A stretch of 64,000 bases of DNA from Acinetobacter sp. Ac_5812 (lineage in GTDB: Bacteria; Pseudomonadota; Gammaproteobacteria; Pseudomonadales; Moraxellaceae). Position 1 is the first letter of the stretch, and every line of letters starts with the position of its first letter. The notes under the pieces are model-generated. The model saw only the letters and a list, made by a program, of their open reading frames with translations. It had not been told where the DNA came from and made no database searches. The stretch covers positions 1 to 64,000 of the forward strand of contig NZ_LXUK01000005.1 in assembly GCF_013072695.1 (NCBI RefSeq). Direction: 5' to 3'. Shown here piece by piece: positions 33,668 to 43,538 of this stretch. The translations under genes were made by a program, and so were the position numbers.

Positions 33668-34474
33668 TTGAATACCACTCGACCAAAAACGATTATTGCG
33701 ACAGCTGTTGCGTTTACTTTACTTGGCCTAACAGCATGTCAGTCAACATCTTCAACATTAAAAAAAGATCCAGAAAAAGCAGTGCAAGTCCGTACCCAAC
33801 TTGCAGCAGAATATATTCGCAATCGTGATTTAGACGCAGCCAAGCGTTCGCTTGACCAAGCCCTAAAAGTTGATTCTCGTGATGCCAATGCCAATATGAT
33901 GATGGGCATTTTGCTGCAACAAGAGGGCAGCGCCAGTAATATGGAAAAAGCAGAGACTTATTTTAAGCGGGCAATTTCTGCAGAACCAGACAATGCGCAA
34001 GCGCGTAATAATTACGGTACATATTTGTATCAACAGCAACGCTATAATGAAGCGATTGAGCAATTTACCCGTGCGGGTGCAACTTTAGGCTATGAACAAC
34101 GGTTTCAGTCGTTGGAAAACCTAGGGCGAATCTATTTGAAATTGGGCGATGTTGCGAATGCTGAAAAATCATTCAAACAAGCGCTACAAGCGAATCGAAA
34201 TGCAACCATTTCAATGTTAGAGTTGGCGGAAATTTTCTATTTGCAACAAAATAATAGAGATGCGTCGCAACTATACGAACAATATGTTCGTAACGTGGGA
34301 CAGAAAAACCAAGGTGCTCGGGCACTTTGGATTGGTCTACGCATTGCTCGAGCGAATGCGGATCAATTAGGAATGCAAGTGTTAGTCAATCAGCTACGTG
34401 CGCTATTTCCTGATAGTCCAGAATATCAACGTTATTTGCAATTACAGTACAGTACTGAGGCCGTATGGAAATAA
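33668..34474 (+). CDS. pilW: PilW/PilF, type IV pilus secretin-assembly lipoprotein
   Basis: A 268-residue TPR lipoprotein. The start is TTG 33668, chosen because GGGGAAAAGG lies 2 bp upstream and the lipoprotein signal (IIATAVAFTLLGLTAC) then begins at the proper distance; the ATG at 33599 lies inside rlmN. At least five TPR repeats follow (AAEYIRNRDLDAAKRSL, YFKRAISAEPDNAQARNNYG, and so on). In Pseudomonas, PilF places the PilQ secretin in the outer membrane. It overlaps the rodZ start by 10 bp. Confidence 0.88.
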   Translation: MNTTRPKTIIATAVAFTLLGLTACQSTSSTLKKDPEKAVQVRTQLAAEYIRNRDLDAAKRSLDQALKVDSRDANANMMMGILLQQEGSASNMEKAETYFKRAISAEPDNAQARNNYGTYLYQQQRYNEAIEQFTRAGATLGYEQRFQSLENLGRIYLKLGDVANAEKSFKQALQANRNATISMLELAEIFYLQQNNRDASQLYEQYVRNVGQKNQGARALWIGLRIARANADQLGMQVLVNQLRALFPDSPEYQRYLQLQYSTEAVWK

Positions 34475-35259
34475 ATCCAAATTCACATCAGCCAACTGGC
34501 ACAACCTCGCCATCGTCAACCTTAGGAAATATTCAACGACCTGGTGAGTATTTGCGTCAAATTCGTATTGCACAAAAGAAAGAAATTGAAGAGATTGCAA
34601 ACGTATTGAATATGCCTGTCAAAACATTGACAGCATTAGAGCAAGATGATTATAAATCATTACCTGAAGCAACTTTTATCAAAGGCTATTATCGAGCTTA
34701 TGCAAAGCATTTAAATGCAGATGCCAGTGCGATCATTCAGCGTTTTGATGAAATCTATGTCAATGATACTGGGCTGAAAGCCAGCCATGCCTTGAATAAT
34801 TCTCCGATTAAAATTATGGGGAAATTATCAGGTTCGAAAAGTGTACGTAATCGTATCTGGTTAAAACGTATTGCAATCGTCGCGGCTGTTGCAGTTTTAG
34901 CGTGGTTGGCAGTCATGGCGGTGCAGAATTGGACATCAAGCCATAAAGATGAAGATGATGTGCCAAAGATCAAAAATTCGGATGTTCAGATTTTGCCGAT
35001 GGGGAATACCACCACTGCAACATCTGGTGACCAATTGGTCTTGAATTTTAATCGACCAACTTCTGTGCATATTGTCGATGCAACAGGTAAAGTATTGGCA
35101 ACAGGTCGTCAAGCATCGACTTTGACTTTAAGTGGCGAATCGCCATTTCAAATTCGTTTAGATGACGCGACCGCAGTAGCATTGACTTTAAATCAGGAGC
35201 AAATTTCCTTGTCTCCATATACAGTCAATGGAAAAGCAGAATTCCGTTTGTCTCGTTAA
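34465..35259 (+). CDS. rodZ: RodZ-like cytoskeletal / helix-turn-helix membrane protein
   Basis: A 264-residue bitopic protein. An N-terminal HTH domain (GEYLRQIRIAQKKEIEEIAN, TLTALEQDDYKSLPEATFIK) is followed by GYYRAYAK, a single transmembrane helix near residues 133-152 (IAIVAAVAVLAWLAVMAVQN) and a periplasmic DUF4115 beta domain. RodZ links MreB to the elongation machinery. It lies in the usual place before ispG. Confidence 0.88.
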   Translation: MEINPNSHQPTGTTSPSSTLGNIQRPGEYLRQIRIAQKKEIEEIANVLNMPVKTLTALEQDDYKSLPEATFIKGYYRAYAKHLNADASAIIQRFDEIYVNDTGLKASHALNNSPIKIMGKLSGSKSVRNRIWLKRIAIVAAVAVLAWLAVMAVQNWTSSHKDEDDVPKIKNSDVQILPMGNTTTATSGDQLVLNFNRPTSVHIVDATGKVLATGRQASTLTLSGESPFQIRLDDATAVALTLNQEQISLSPYTVNGKAEFRLSR

Positions 35260-35281
35260 TGCCAAAGAGTAGAGCTATACG

Positions 35282-36397
35282 ATGATTGTGAATCCAATTA
35301 AACGCCGTCCAACACGAAAAATCCGTGTTGGTTCAGTGTATGTCGGTGGTGATGCCCCGATCAGTGTTCAAAGTATGACCAATACTGAAACCTGTGATGT
35401 GGATGCAACTGTGGCGCAAATCCAGCGCTGTGCAGATGCAGGTGCGGATATCATGCGTGTTTCAGTACCGTCGATGGAAGCAGCAGAGGCGTTTGGCGCG
35501 ATTCGTAAACGCGTTTCTGTCCCTTTGGTGGCAGATATTCATTTTGATCATCGTATTGCTTTAGCGGTTGCGGATTATGGCGCAGACTGTTTACGTATCA
35601 ATCCGGGTAATATTGGTTCGGATCAGAAAGTACGTGAAGTGGTCGCTGCAGCAAAACATCATGGGATTTCGATTCGTATTGGGGTCAATGCCGGGTCTCT
35701 GGAAAAAGACTTACAAGTGAAATATGGCGAGCCAACAGGGCAGGCCTTACTTGAATCGGCAATGCGTCATATCGACATTCTCGACCGTTTAGATTTCCAT
35801 GAGTTTAAAGTCAGTGTTAAAGCATCGAATGTGTTTCTGACCATGGATGCCTATCGCTTGCTGTCACAACAGATCGATAATCCGTTACACCTTGGCGTAA
35901 CTGAGGCAGGGATTTACCGTACGGGTACAGTCAAATCAGCAATTGCCTTGGGCGGACTGTTGATGGAAGGCATTGGCGATACCATGCGTATCTCGCTTGC
36001 GGCTGAACCAGAAGATGAAATTAAAATCGGTTTTGATATTTTAAAATCCTTGGGCTTACGCTCAAACGGGATTAACTTTATTGCTTGTCCAAGCTGTTCA
36101 CGTCAGGAATTCAATGTGATTCAAGTGATGCAGGCTTTGGAAGAGCGTTTAGAAGATATTCGTACCCCGATGGACTTGTCTGTGATCGGATGTAAAGTGA
36201 ATGGTCCTGGTGAAGCCAAAGAAGCTGATATCGGGATTGTCGGTGCATCACCGCGTTCACTGGTCTATCGAAATGGTGAAAAGAGCCATTTAATTGATAC
36301 AAATCAGCTGGTTGATGAAATTGAAACAATGGTTCGTCAACGAGTTCAAGAGCTTGAAGAAGCAAAATCTAAAGTTATTATTCGTAGTTCATCATGA
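35282..36397 (+). CDS. ispG: IspG (GcpE), HMB-PP synthase
   Basis: A 371-residue 4Fe-4S enzyme making 4-hydroxy-3-methylbut-2-enyl diphosphate from MEcPP in the MEP isoprenoid pathway. TIM-barrel start: [20 protein letters not shown]; cluster cysteines in [12 protein letters not shown] and [11 protein letters not shown]. Its stop overlaps the hisS start. Confidence 0.96.
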   Translation: MIVNPIKRRPTRKIRVGSVYVGGDAPISVQSMTNTETCDVDATVAQIQRCADAGADIMRVSVPSMEAAEAFGAIRKRVSVPLVADIHFDHRIALAVADYGADCLRINPGNIGSDQKVREVVAAAKHHGISIRIGVNAGSLEKDLQVKYGEPTGQALLESAMRHIDILDRLDFHEFKVSVKASNVFLTMDAYRLLSQQIDNPLHLGVTEAGIYRTGTVKSAIALGGLLMEGIGDTMRISLAAEPEDEIKIGFDILKSLGLRSNGINFIACPSCSRQEFNVIQVMQALEERLEDIRTPMDLSVIGCKVNGPGEAKEADIGIVGASPRSLVYRNGEKSHLIDTNQLVDEIETMVRQRVQELEEAKSKVIIRSSS

Positions 36398-37686
36398 GTT
36401 CAATTGTCGCTATCAAAGGTTTTAATGACACCCTTCCAACGCAAACTGCGGCTTGGAGAAGTCTGGAACAACAACTTGCATCGTTAATGGATGCATATGG
36501 TTATCAACAAATCCGTTTGCCAATCGTTGAGCAAACAGGTCTATTCAAGCGTGCCATTGGCGATGCGACCGATATTGTTGAAAAAGAAATGTATACCTTT
36601 TTCGACAAAGGCACACCGCCAGAATCACTGACCTTGCGTCCTGAAGGAACGGCGGGTTGTGTGCGTGCGATGCTAGAGCATAACCTGTTGCGTGGTGCGA
36701 CACCACGCGTCTGGTATCTCGGGCCCATGTTCCGCTATGAAAAACCACAAAAAGGTCGTTATCGCCAATTCCATCAATTTGGTGTGGAAACTTTTGGTGT
36801 CGCAACGCCAGATATTGATGCTGAAATCATTTTAATGACCGCGCGTTTATGGAAACGTATGGGTGTGGCTGCGAATGTTCGCTTAGAGTTAAATACTTTA
36901 GGTGAAAGTGATGAGCGTGCAGAATATCGTGCGGCTTTGGTTGAGTTCTTAAATCAGCATAAAGAAGCATTGGATGAAGATTCACAACGTCGTTTAAGTA
37001 CCAATCCATTGCGTATTTTGGATTCTAAAATTGAATCAACGCAAAAAATTTTGGAGAATGCCCCAAAGTTGCATGATTTCTTAAAAGAAGATTCAATCAA
37101 TCACTTTCAACAATTACAGCAATACTTAACGGATGCTGGTGTTGAGTTTGTGATTAACCAAAAGCTCGTTCGTGGTTTGGATTACTACAACAAAACGGTA
37201 TTTGAATGGACCACCACCATGTTGGGTTCACAAGGGACGGTTTGTGCAGGTGGTCGCTACGATGGCTTGGTTGGCCAGTTGAAAGGTAAAGCGGATCAGT
37301 CTGTACCAGCGGTTGGTTTTGCCATGGGGATGGAGCGTTTGTTGTTATTGGTCGAGCAAGTTGCGCAAACCAAAGATGTCCGTGATTGTGAAGTGTTTTT
37401 ATTGGCTGAGCCGGCGTATCAAGCCAAAGCCTTGGTCTTGGCTGAACAAATCCGTGACCAGTTAGAAGCAGCGAACAGTTCAATCCGCTTAAAAACTGGA
37501 TCTCAAGGTAGCATGAAAAGCCAAATGAAAAAGGCCGATCAATCAGGTGCAACCTATGCGGTGATCTTGGGCGAGCGTGAGTGGGAATCTCAGCAGTTAT
37601 TGGTGAAAGAGCTTGCAACGGCTGAACAGGCACAAGTGGCTTTAACTGAACTGACGCCATTTTTTATCGAAAAATTTAAACAATAA
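36394..37686 (+). CDS. hisS: Histidyl-tRNA synthetase
   Basis: A 430-residue class II synthetase: motif 1 region with [14 protein letters not shown], motif 2 [14 protein letters not shown], the histidine-A motif [15 protein letters not shown] and motif 3 [12 protein letters not shown], then the anticodon-binding domain. Overlaps ispG by 4 bp (ATGA). Confidence 0.96.
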   Translation: MSSIVAIKGFNDTLPTQTAAWRSLEQQLASLMDAYGYQQIRLPIVEQTGLFKRAIGDATDIVEKEMYTFFDKGTPPESLTLRPEGTAGCVRAMLEHNLLRGATPRVWYLGPMFRYEKPQKGRYRQFHQFGVETFGVATPDIDAEIILMTARLWKRMGVAANVRLELNTLGESDERAEYRAALVEFLNQHKEALDEDSQRRLSTNPLRILDSKIESTQKILENAPKLHDFLKEDSINHFQQLQQYLTDAGVEFVINQKLVRGLDYYNKTVFEWTTTMLGSQGTVCAGGRYDGLVGQLKGKADQSVPAVGFAMGMERLLLLVEQVAQTKDVRDCEVFLLAEPAYQAKALVLAEQIRDQLEAANSSIRLKTGSQGSMKSQMKKADQSGATYAVILGEREWESQQLLVKELATAEQAQVALTELTPFFIEKFKQ

Positions 37687-37715
37687 ATTGCACAATTTAG
37701 GAAAAGGACAATCAC

Positions 37716-38414
37716 ATGAGTTTAAGTGATGATGAACAACTCGACCAGTTAAAGTCGTTTGCCAAAAAATATGGTTCTGCAATGATTAGCGGAATTCTCA
37801 TTGCCTTGATTGCCTTTTTCGGATGGGAATACTGGCAAAAGAAAAACCTTGCTGAAGCCCAGAACCAAACAGCAAAGGTACAGAAGTTGATGGATGAGGC
37901 GAAAGCGGCATCAGGTCAACCGAATGCCTTTGCCAGCTTATCTGAAACAGCGGATAAAATTGTGAAAGATGATGCGGATTCTGCACAAGCGATTCAAACC
38001 CAATTTATCATGGCGAAACTTGCTTATGACAAGCAAGATTATGCTGCTGCTGAAAAAGCCTTGAAGAAAGTTGAAACTTCAAAAGTCAAAGATGCTGGTT
38101 TAGTTCAAATTGTTAAATTACGTTTAGCGGATGCGCAATTGGCGCAAAGCAAATACAATGACGCTTTAAAAACCTTAACGAGCGTGACTGATCCAGCGTT
38201 CAAAGCGACTGCTGATGAACTTCGCGGTGATATTTTTGTTGCGAAAAAAGACAATGAATCTGCGCGTAAAGCATATCAAAGTGCATGGGATAACCTGCTC
38301 GAGCGTAAACAAGAACGTCAGCTTTTACAAATTAAACTCGAAAGTGTTGGCGTTTTAGTAGATGATCCTGAGTTTGAGCGCCCGATCTTAGATACCAAAG
38401 TGGATGAGTCTTAA
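37716..38414 (+). CDS. yfgM: YfgM-family TPR protein, SecYEG/BAM-linked ancillary factor
   Basis: A 232-residue inner-membrane protein: short cytoplasmic N-terminus, one transmembrane helix at about residues 23-41 (AMISGILIALIAFFGWEYW), then a periplasmic TPR region. YfgM in E. coli associates with SecYEG and the chaperone PpiD. Its stop overlaps the bamB start (TAATG), as usual for this pair. Confidence 0.87.
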   Translation: MSLSDDEQLDQLKSFAKKYGSAMISGILIALIAFFGWEYWQKKNLAEAQNQTAKVQKLMDEAKAASGQPNAFASLSETADKIVKDDADSAQAIQTQFIMAKLAYDKQDYAAAEKALKKVETSKVKDAGLVQIVKLRLADAQLAQSKYNDALKTLTSVTDPAFKATADELRGDIFVAKKDNESARKAYQSAWDNLLERKQERQLLQIKLESVGVLVDDPEFERPILDTKVDES

Positions 38415-39556
38415 TGCAGAATAAACTAAAATTACCTTTGGCAATTGCAATTGCTTCAGCTTTACTGGTTGGTTGTTCAAGCAATAAAGTAAAAGAAGCA
38501 AAACCGAATCCATTGCCAAAAATCACGCAAGAACAAAATTTAAACCTTGTGTTTTCACAAAGTGTCTCGTCTACCGATGCTGCTGAAGCTTTACGTTTGC
38601 AGTTGGATACAGACAATGGTGTTATTTTTGCGATTGATCCAGATGGTCAGGTTTCTGCATACAAAGGTAAACAGCGTCTTTGGAAAAGTAAAATTACCAA
38701 ACAAGAACTCACTGCCGGTGTAGAAGCGGGTGAGGGAATTGTGGTGAGCGGTAATCGCAAAGGTCAGTTATTTGCTTTAGACCAAGCCACAGGTGAGCAG
38801 AAGTGGACCGCGAAATTGTCGGGTGCCATTTTATCTCCGTCGTTGATCCAGTCGGGTCGTGTGATTACTATTGCCAATGATGGTACGGTATTTGCGCATG
38901 ATGCAGCGACAGGACAACAGGTTTGGGCATATAAGTTACCCAATGTTCAGTTTAGTTTGCGTGGTCAACCAGCACCTGTTCGCTTAGATGAGCGTACTGT
39001 GCTAATTGGTTCTGCCAATGCCTATGTTTATGCTTTGGATATTATCAGTGGTGTACCGCGTTTCCAACGTCGTGTAGCAATTAGTGAAGGTCGTTCTGAC
39101 ATTCAGCGATTAGTGGATGTGGTGGGTGATCCCGTTGTTTCAGGTCAATATCTGGTGACAACGAGCTTCCAAGGTCAAGTGACGGTGACCGATCTTGCAA
39201 CACAACGTGTGGTGTGGAGCGAAGATGCGAGCAGTACCAATAGCGCTGAAGTTGCGGATGATAAAGTTTTCGTTGCGACGACAGATGGCAAGTTGAATGC
39301 ATATAACTTGGCAACAGGGGAGTTGGTTTGGCAAAATGAAGAATTGCTGAATCGTAAGCTCAGCAATCCTGTCATGCTAGGACAAAATCTGGTCGTGGGT
39401 GATTTGGATGGTGTACTGCATTTAATTAACCCTGCTTCAGGTAAGCTCATTGGTCGTGCGAAAACCAGTGGTGAAGTACGTTCATTGCGCGTGATTGATA
39501 ATCAGCTTTATGTTGCAACACGAAAAGGTGCATTAACCATTTGGCAGAATCGTTAA
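38414..39556 (+). CDS. bamB: BamB, outer-membrane protein assembly lipoprotein
   Basis: A 380-residue lipoprotein (signal LAIAIASALLVGC) folding as an eight-bladed beta-propeller with PQQ-like blades, visible as repeated GxxxALDxxTGexxW units (LFALDQATGEQKWTAK, VFAHDAATGQQVWAYK, LNAYNLATGELVWQNE). It assists BamA in inserting outer-membrane proteins. Confidence 0.94.
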   Translation: MQNKLKLPLAIAIASALLVGCSSNKVKEAKPNPLPKITQEQNLNLVFSQSVSSTDAAEALRLQLDTDNGVIFAIDPDGQVSAYKGKQRLWKSKITKQELTAGVEAGEGIVVSGNRKGQLFALDQATGEQKWTAKLSGAILSPSLIQSGRVITIANDGTVFAHDAATGQQVWAYKLPNVQFSLRGQPAPVRLDERTVLIGSANAYVYALDIISGVPRFQRRVAISEGRSDIQRLVDVVGDPVVSGQYLVTTSFQGQVTVTDLATQRVVWSEDASSTNSAEVADDKVFVATTDGKLNAYNLATGELVWQNEELLNRKLSNPVMLGQNLVVGDLDGVLHLINPASGKLIGRAKTSGEVRSLRVIDNQLYVATRKGALTIWQNR

Positions 39557-39611
39557 TTTTGTCTTAGCTTGTGGTAAAATGCTCAATTAGCTATTGCTAA
39601 TAAAAGAATGA

Positions 39612-39648
39612 TCGGGGGTTTTGTTTAAACAAATCCCCGAATTTTTAT
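39612..39648 (+). terminator. Terminator after bamB
   Basis: TCGGGG...CCCCGA stem (39612-39641), extended by TTTG/CAAA pairs around the loop, then ATTTTTATT. It closes the rlmN-bamB run; der has its own upstream region. Confidence 0.8.
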
Positions 39649-39732
39649 TGTGATTACTTGATCACCAAAATCTTCCATACTGTTTCTGATACGATGTCAT
39701 CAACGATGGCTCGTCTGAATTAAGGTTAATCT

Positions 39733-41142
39733 ATGAAACCCGTTATTGCGCTCATTGGTCGTCCAAACGTCGGAAAATCAACGCTATTTAACCAAATCAC
39801 CAAAAGTCGTGATGCTTTGGTTGCTGACTTCGCTGGTTTAACTCGTGACCGCAAATACGGCGATGCGGTTTATCAAAACAAATCGTTCATTGTTGTCGAT
39901 ACGGGTGGTATTGGTGAGAACGAAGGTGGTATCGACTCTTATATGGCAGAGCAGTCGAAAACTGCGATTCATGAAGCAGACATCATTGTGTTTGTCGTCG
40001 ATGCGCGTGCTGGCCTCTTGGCGTCAGATGAGCAAATCGCTCGTGAACTTCGTACTTTAGGCAAGAAAGTATATCTGGTTGCCAACAAAGTCGATGGTGT
40101 ACATGCTGAAGCTGCTCTGGTTGAGTTTTATAAGCTTGGTATGGGTGAGCCATTACAAGTTGCGGCGAGTCATGGACGTGGCGTGCAACAGATGCTTGAA
40201 GATGTCTTGGCTGAGGTTCCAGAAGATGAGAATCCAGAAGAACATGACAAAGCAACAGGTTTACGCTTAGCCATTATTGGTCGTCCTAACGTAGGTAAAT
40301 CAACCTTGGTTAACCGCCTGTTGGGTGAAGACCGTGTCGTTGCATTTGACCAACCGGGTACAACACGTGACTCGATTTATATTCCTTATGAGCGCGATGG
40401 TCGTCAATATACCTTGATCGATACAGCAGGTGTACGCCGTAAAGGTAAAGTAGAGGAAATGATTGAGAAATTCTCAATCGTGAAAACTTTACAAGCGATT
40501 AAAGATGCGCATGTGATTGTAGTGGTACTCGATGCCCGTGAAGGGGTGGTCGAACAAGATTTACATTTGATTGGTTATGCGCTTGAAGCTGGTCGTGCCA
40601 TGGTGATTGCGATCAACAAATGGGACAACATGACCGAGTATGATCGTAAACAATGTAAGTTGGATGTTGACCGTCGTTTTGACTTTATTCCTTGGGCCAA
40701 AGTACATTTAATCTCAGCCTTACATGGCACGGGTGTTGGAGAAATGTACCCAACCATCCATCGTGCTTATGATTCATCACACTTAAAAGTTTCTCCTGCA
40801 AAACTTACTCAGATTTTGAATGATGCAACTGAAGCGCATCAACCGCCGATGATCGGTGGTAAACGTATTAAAATGCGTTATGCGCATATGGGTGGACAAA
40901 ACCCACCAACCATCGTGATCCACGGTAACAAGGTTGATAAGACACCTGCGGACTATCGTCGTTATTTAGAAAATGTATTCCGTAAAGTTTATAAACTGGA
41001 AGGAACGCCGGTTCGTGTCGATTTCAAAACATCGGATAACCCATTTGAAGGGCGTAAATCTCAAGTTGATGAACGTGTAGCGGCACGTAAACGTCGCTAT
41101 GTTCAGAAGTTCAAGAAAGCGGAAAAGAAATTCAAACGTTAA
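39733..41142 (+). CDS. der: Der (EngA), ribosome-assembly double GTPase
   Basis: A 469-residue protein with two tandem GTPase domains: [12 protein letters not shown] at residue 8 and [12 protein letters not shown] near residue 182, with DTGGIGE and [10 protein letters not shown] as G3 and NKVD and NKWD as G4. A C-terminal KH-like domain and basic tail follow. It is essential for 50S subunit assembly. Confidence 0.96.
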   Translation: MKPVIALIGRPNVGKSTLFNQITKSRDALVADFAGLTRDRKYGDAVYQNKSFIVVDTGGIGENEGGIDSYMAEQSKTAIHEADIIVFVVDARAGLLASDEQIARELRTLGKKVYLVANKVDGVHAEAALVEFYKLGMGEPLQVAASHGRGVQQMLEDVLAEVPEDENPEEHDKATGLRLAIIGRPNVGKSTLVNRLLGEDRVVAFDQPGTTRDSIYIPYERDGRQYTLIDTAGVRRKGKVEEMIEKFSIVKTLQAIKDAHVIVVVLDAREGVVEQDLHLIGYALEAGRAMVIAINKWDNMTEYDRKQCKLDVDRRFDFIPWAKVHLISALHGTGVGEMYPTIHRAYDSSHLKVSPAKLTQILNDATEAHQPPMIGGKRIKMRYAHMGGQNPPTIVIHGNKVDKTPADYRRYLENVFRKVYKLEGTPVRVDFKTSDNPFEGRKSQVDERVAARKRRYVQKFKKAEKKFKR

Positions 41143-41157
41143 GTTGGTCTTGATGAT

Positions 41158-41187
41158 AAAAGCCCAAAGTTTGCTTTGGGCTTTTTT
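41158..41187 (+). terminator. Terminator after der
   Basis: AGCCCAAAG pairs with CTTTGGGCT around TTTG, then a run of T. Confidence 0.9.
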
Positions 41188-41203
41188 ATAGGGAGTATAG
41201 CCA

Positions 41204-41857
41204 ATGACGCTACGTGAAATTGAAATCCATGTTCAGGCATTGGCACAACTGCTTGAAAAGCCTAAAACTGATTTTGCTGATTTAAGTAGCTTTAACCATT
41301 ATAAAAAACAGCAGATCAGGGACTACCGTAATCATCTGTTGGCGGAACGATTGCAAAGTGAAGTTGCAGCACTTAGTTTTTCCAAGCATGAACATGGTAA
41401 GCCCTTTTTAAGTTCGCATGCCTTGCATTTTAACCATACCCATAGCCAGCAATATTATGCCTTAGCGATGAGTGAACGGGTCAAAGATCTTGGGATCGAT
41501 GTCGAAGAACTAGATCGGAAAGTGCGTTTTGATGCCTTGGCACAACATGCGTTTCATGCCGAGGAATATCAGACTTGGCTGCAGCAGGATCAGGATCCAG
41601 AATATTGGCTGCGGGTCTGGACCACCAAAGAGGCGGTATTGAAAGCGTCAGGTCTTGGTATTCGTTTAGACCTGAATAGTTTGAATACGCAGGTGCACCC
41701 ATCCCATCATGGTGGTATGTGTTCACACCCTTTAATCGGTCACTTTGCCTATCAACATTTTATTCTCAATCAGAAGATGGTACTGACCATTGCATGGCGG
41801 GCAGAGCCATCTTGTCGTGGTTTTCAGTTTCCACGAATTCAGATTATTCAGCATTAG
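41204..41857 (+). CDS. 4'-phosphopantetheinyl transferase (Sfp/HetI type)
   Basis: A 217-residue phosphopantetheinyl transferase. It has the magnesium-binding GIDVEELDRKV near residue 95, a second motif WTTKEAVLKASGLGI near residue 150, and the FxxxHxxG-type SFSKHEHGKPF early on. It loads the phosphopantetheine arm of CoA on carrier proteins. No NRPS or PKS gene is in the window, so it may serve a siderophore or other cluster elsewhere, or the fatty-acid ACP. Confidence 0.85.
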   Translation: MTLREIEIHVQALAQLLEKPKTDFADLSSFNHYKKQQIRDYRNHLLAERLQSEVAALSFSKHEHGKPFLSSHALHFNHTHSQQYYALAMSERVKDLGIDVEELDRKVRFDALAQHAFHAEEYQTWLQQDQDPEYWLRVWTTKEAVLKASGLGIRLDLNSLNTQVHPSHHGGMCSHPLIGHFAYQHFILNQKMVLTIAWRAEPSCRGFQFPRIQIIQH

Positions 41858-41863
41858 CGAACA

Positions 41864-41893
41864 ACCACCATCAATGTAGTCATTGATGGTTTT
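41864..41893. terminator. Bidirectional terminator
   Basis: AACCACCATCAATG and CATTGATGGTTTT form a hairpin with the loop TAGT between convergent genes. The stop codon of the NCS1 gene lies inside it. Confidence 0.75.
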
Positions 41894-43346
41894 GAGGAAG
41901 ATTCAAGCTTTGCTGATGATGGATACTTTTTGCTTTTATAACAACACTTTCCCGAGAGAGGCGATAGTAAAAACTGCTGCCCAGTATGACCCCAATAAAC
42001 CAGTTAAACGGTGCCAAAAATTGAAAACTCGGAACAAGCACCAACAACAGACCGATACTGACTGCTGCCACTAAGCTGATCACAGCTTTTTTATTGATGC
42101 CTTTTTGATAGTAATAGGCTGCAGTGGGTTGATCGCTAAATAAGTCATCGACCCGCACTTTTTGTTTGTTAATCAGATAAAAGTCAGCAATTAGAATACC
42201 AAACAGTGGACCGATAAAAGCCGCTAAAGTATCAAGGGTATAGTGAATCAGTTCTGGGGAGTTAAATAAATTCCATGGCGTGATAAATACTGAGCCGATC
42301 GCTGCAATCATGCCTGCTCTGCGAAAATTAAGAAAACGAGGCGCGAGATTAGAGAAATCAAAACCTGCCGAAACGAAATTCGCCACAATATTAATGCCAA
42401 TGGTCGCGGTTAATACCGTCAATAAACCGAGCACCACCACAAATCCGTTATCGATCATGGCAACCGTTTCGAGTGGGTCATGCACCATTTTTCCAAAAAC
42501 ACTAAAGGTACCAGAAACAATCATCACCACAATGATAGCAAAGAAAATAAAGTTAAACGGTAGTCCCCAAAAGTTCCCTTTTTTAACCTGTTGCATATTT
42601 TTGCCGTAACGGGAGAAATCCCCAAAGTTGAGTAATGGGCCTGAGAAATAAGACACCACCAATGCAATGGCAACAATGGTTTGCATGATCTGCTGATTGA
42701 CGTTGAGCTGTTTGTCACTGAGATTAAAGGAAATATGACGCCAACCCGCTTTCCACACCAGCCATAATGCCAATGCTAACATCACTACATAGACCATTGG
42801 ACCTGCCCAATCGATAAACACCTTGATGGTGTCCATCCCTTTCCAGAAAACCAATGCTTGTATCGCCCAAATAAAACCAAAGCAGATCCAGCCAATCGTG
42901 CTTAGACCTGCAAATTCAGTCAGTGTAAGCGGGTGTAAGGTTGGATAGAACTTGAGTAGAATCATCATTAGTGCATTAGATGCTAGCCAAGTTTGAATGC
43001 CATACCAAGAAACCGCAATCAGGCCGCGAATTAAGGCTGGAATATAGGCCCCATAAATCCCGAAGGCTTGGCGAGAGATCACAGCATAGGGAACACCTGA
43101 AATTTGGCTGGGCTTAGCCACCAAGTTCGCCGCAACTTGGACAATCACGATACCAATGAGTAAAGCAAGCAGAACTTGCCAGCTGGCAAGACCGAGTGAA
43201 AATAAGCTCGCTGCGACCACATAGCCGCCCATACTATGCACATCAGACATCCAAAAGGAAAAGATGTTATACCACGTCCAATTTTGTTGCGCAGGGATGA
43301 GATCTTCATTGGAGAGTTTAGGACTATAGTTCGGGCTATCGCTCAT
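41880..43346 (-). CDS. NCS1-family nucleobase/allantoin/hydantoin transporter
   Basis: A 488-residue membrane protein with about 12 transmembrane segments and the NCS1 hallmarks. The N-terminus is LIPAQQNWTWYNIFSFWMSD, TM3 carries GVPYAVISRQAFGIYGAYIP, and TM10 has GPLFGILIADFYLINKQ. NCS1 carriers import allantoin, hydantoins, cytosine, uracil or thiamine-like compounds. The divergent hydantoin/allantoin-type racemase suggests an allantoin- or hydantoin-like substrate. Confidence 0.85.
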   Translation of the reverse strand: MSDSPNYSPKLSNEDLIPAQQNWTWYNIFSFWMSDVHSMGGYVVAASLFSLGLASWQVLLALLIGIVIVQVAANLVAKPSQISGVPYAVISRQAFGIYGAYIPALIRGLIAVSWYGIQTWLASNALMMILLKFYPTLHPLTLTEFAGLSTIGWICFGFIWAIQALVFWKGMDTIKVFIDWAGPMVYVVMLALALWLVWKAGWRHISFNLSDKQLNVNQQIMQTIVAIALVVSYFSGPLLNFGDFSRYGKNMQQVKKGNFWGLPFNFIFFAIIVVMIVSGTFSVFGKMVHDPLETVAMIDNGFVVVLGLLTVLTATIGINIVANFVSAGFDFSNLAPRFLNFRRAGMIAAIGSVFITPWNLFNSPELIHYTLDTLAAFIGPLFGILIADFYLINKQKVRVDDLFSDQPTAAYYYQKGINKKAVISLVAAVSIGLLLVLVPSFQFLAPFNWFIGVILGSSFYYRLSRESVVIKAKSIHHQQSLNLPQNHQ

Positions 43347-43367
43347 GACGGGTCTTCAAGATAAACT

Positions 43368-43384
43368 ACTGTTCAGACCAGTTA
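43368..43384. promoter_or_regulatory. Operator-like repeat, NCS1 side
   Basis: ACTGTTCAGACCAGTTA, repeated exactly at 43475-43491. It has dyad symmetry (AACTG...CAGTT in the second copy, one arm base less here) and on the other strand holds TGGTCTGAACA, near the TGGT-N3-ACCA form bound by FadR-type GntR regulators. It is 22 bp upstream of the NCS1 start. Confidence 0.6.
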
Positions 43385-43474
43385 TGCATAAATTAAGCCA
43401 TCTTCTTTTTATTGGTTTAATTTTTTAATTAATTTATTGATTGTATTTGTTTAAATATTTAATTTTATATTTTA

Positions 43475-43491
43475 ACTGTTCAGACCAGTTA
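43475..43491. promoter_or_regulatory. Operator-like repeat, racemase side
   Basis: Exact second copy of ACTGTTCAGACCAGTTA, 107 bp from the first and 47 bp upstream of the racemase ATG. Two identical 17-mers in a short divergent promoter strongly suggest shared control. No GntR gene lies in the window. Confidence 0.65.
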
Positions 43492-43538
43492 GTTTGAAAT
43501 ATGATCAATCTTATTTTTTGAATTAAAAATGTGCAGAA

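Noticed and set aside
37154..37660. 168-codon frame antisense to hisS
   Set aside because: It lies wholly inside the hisS gene on the other strand, has no protein-like features, and is explained by codon bias of hisS.
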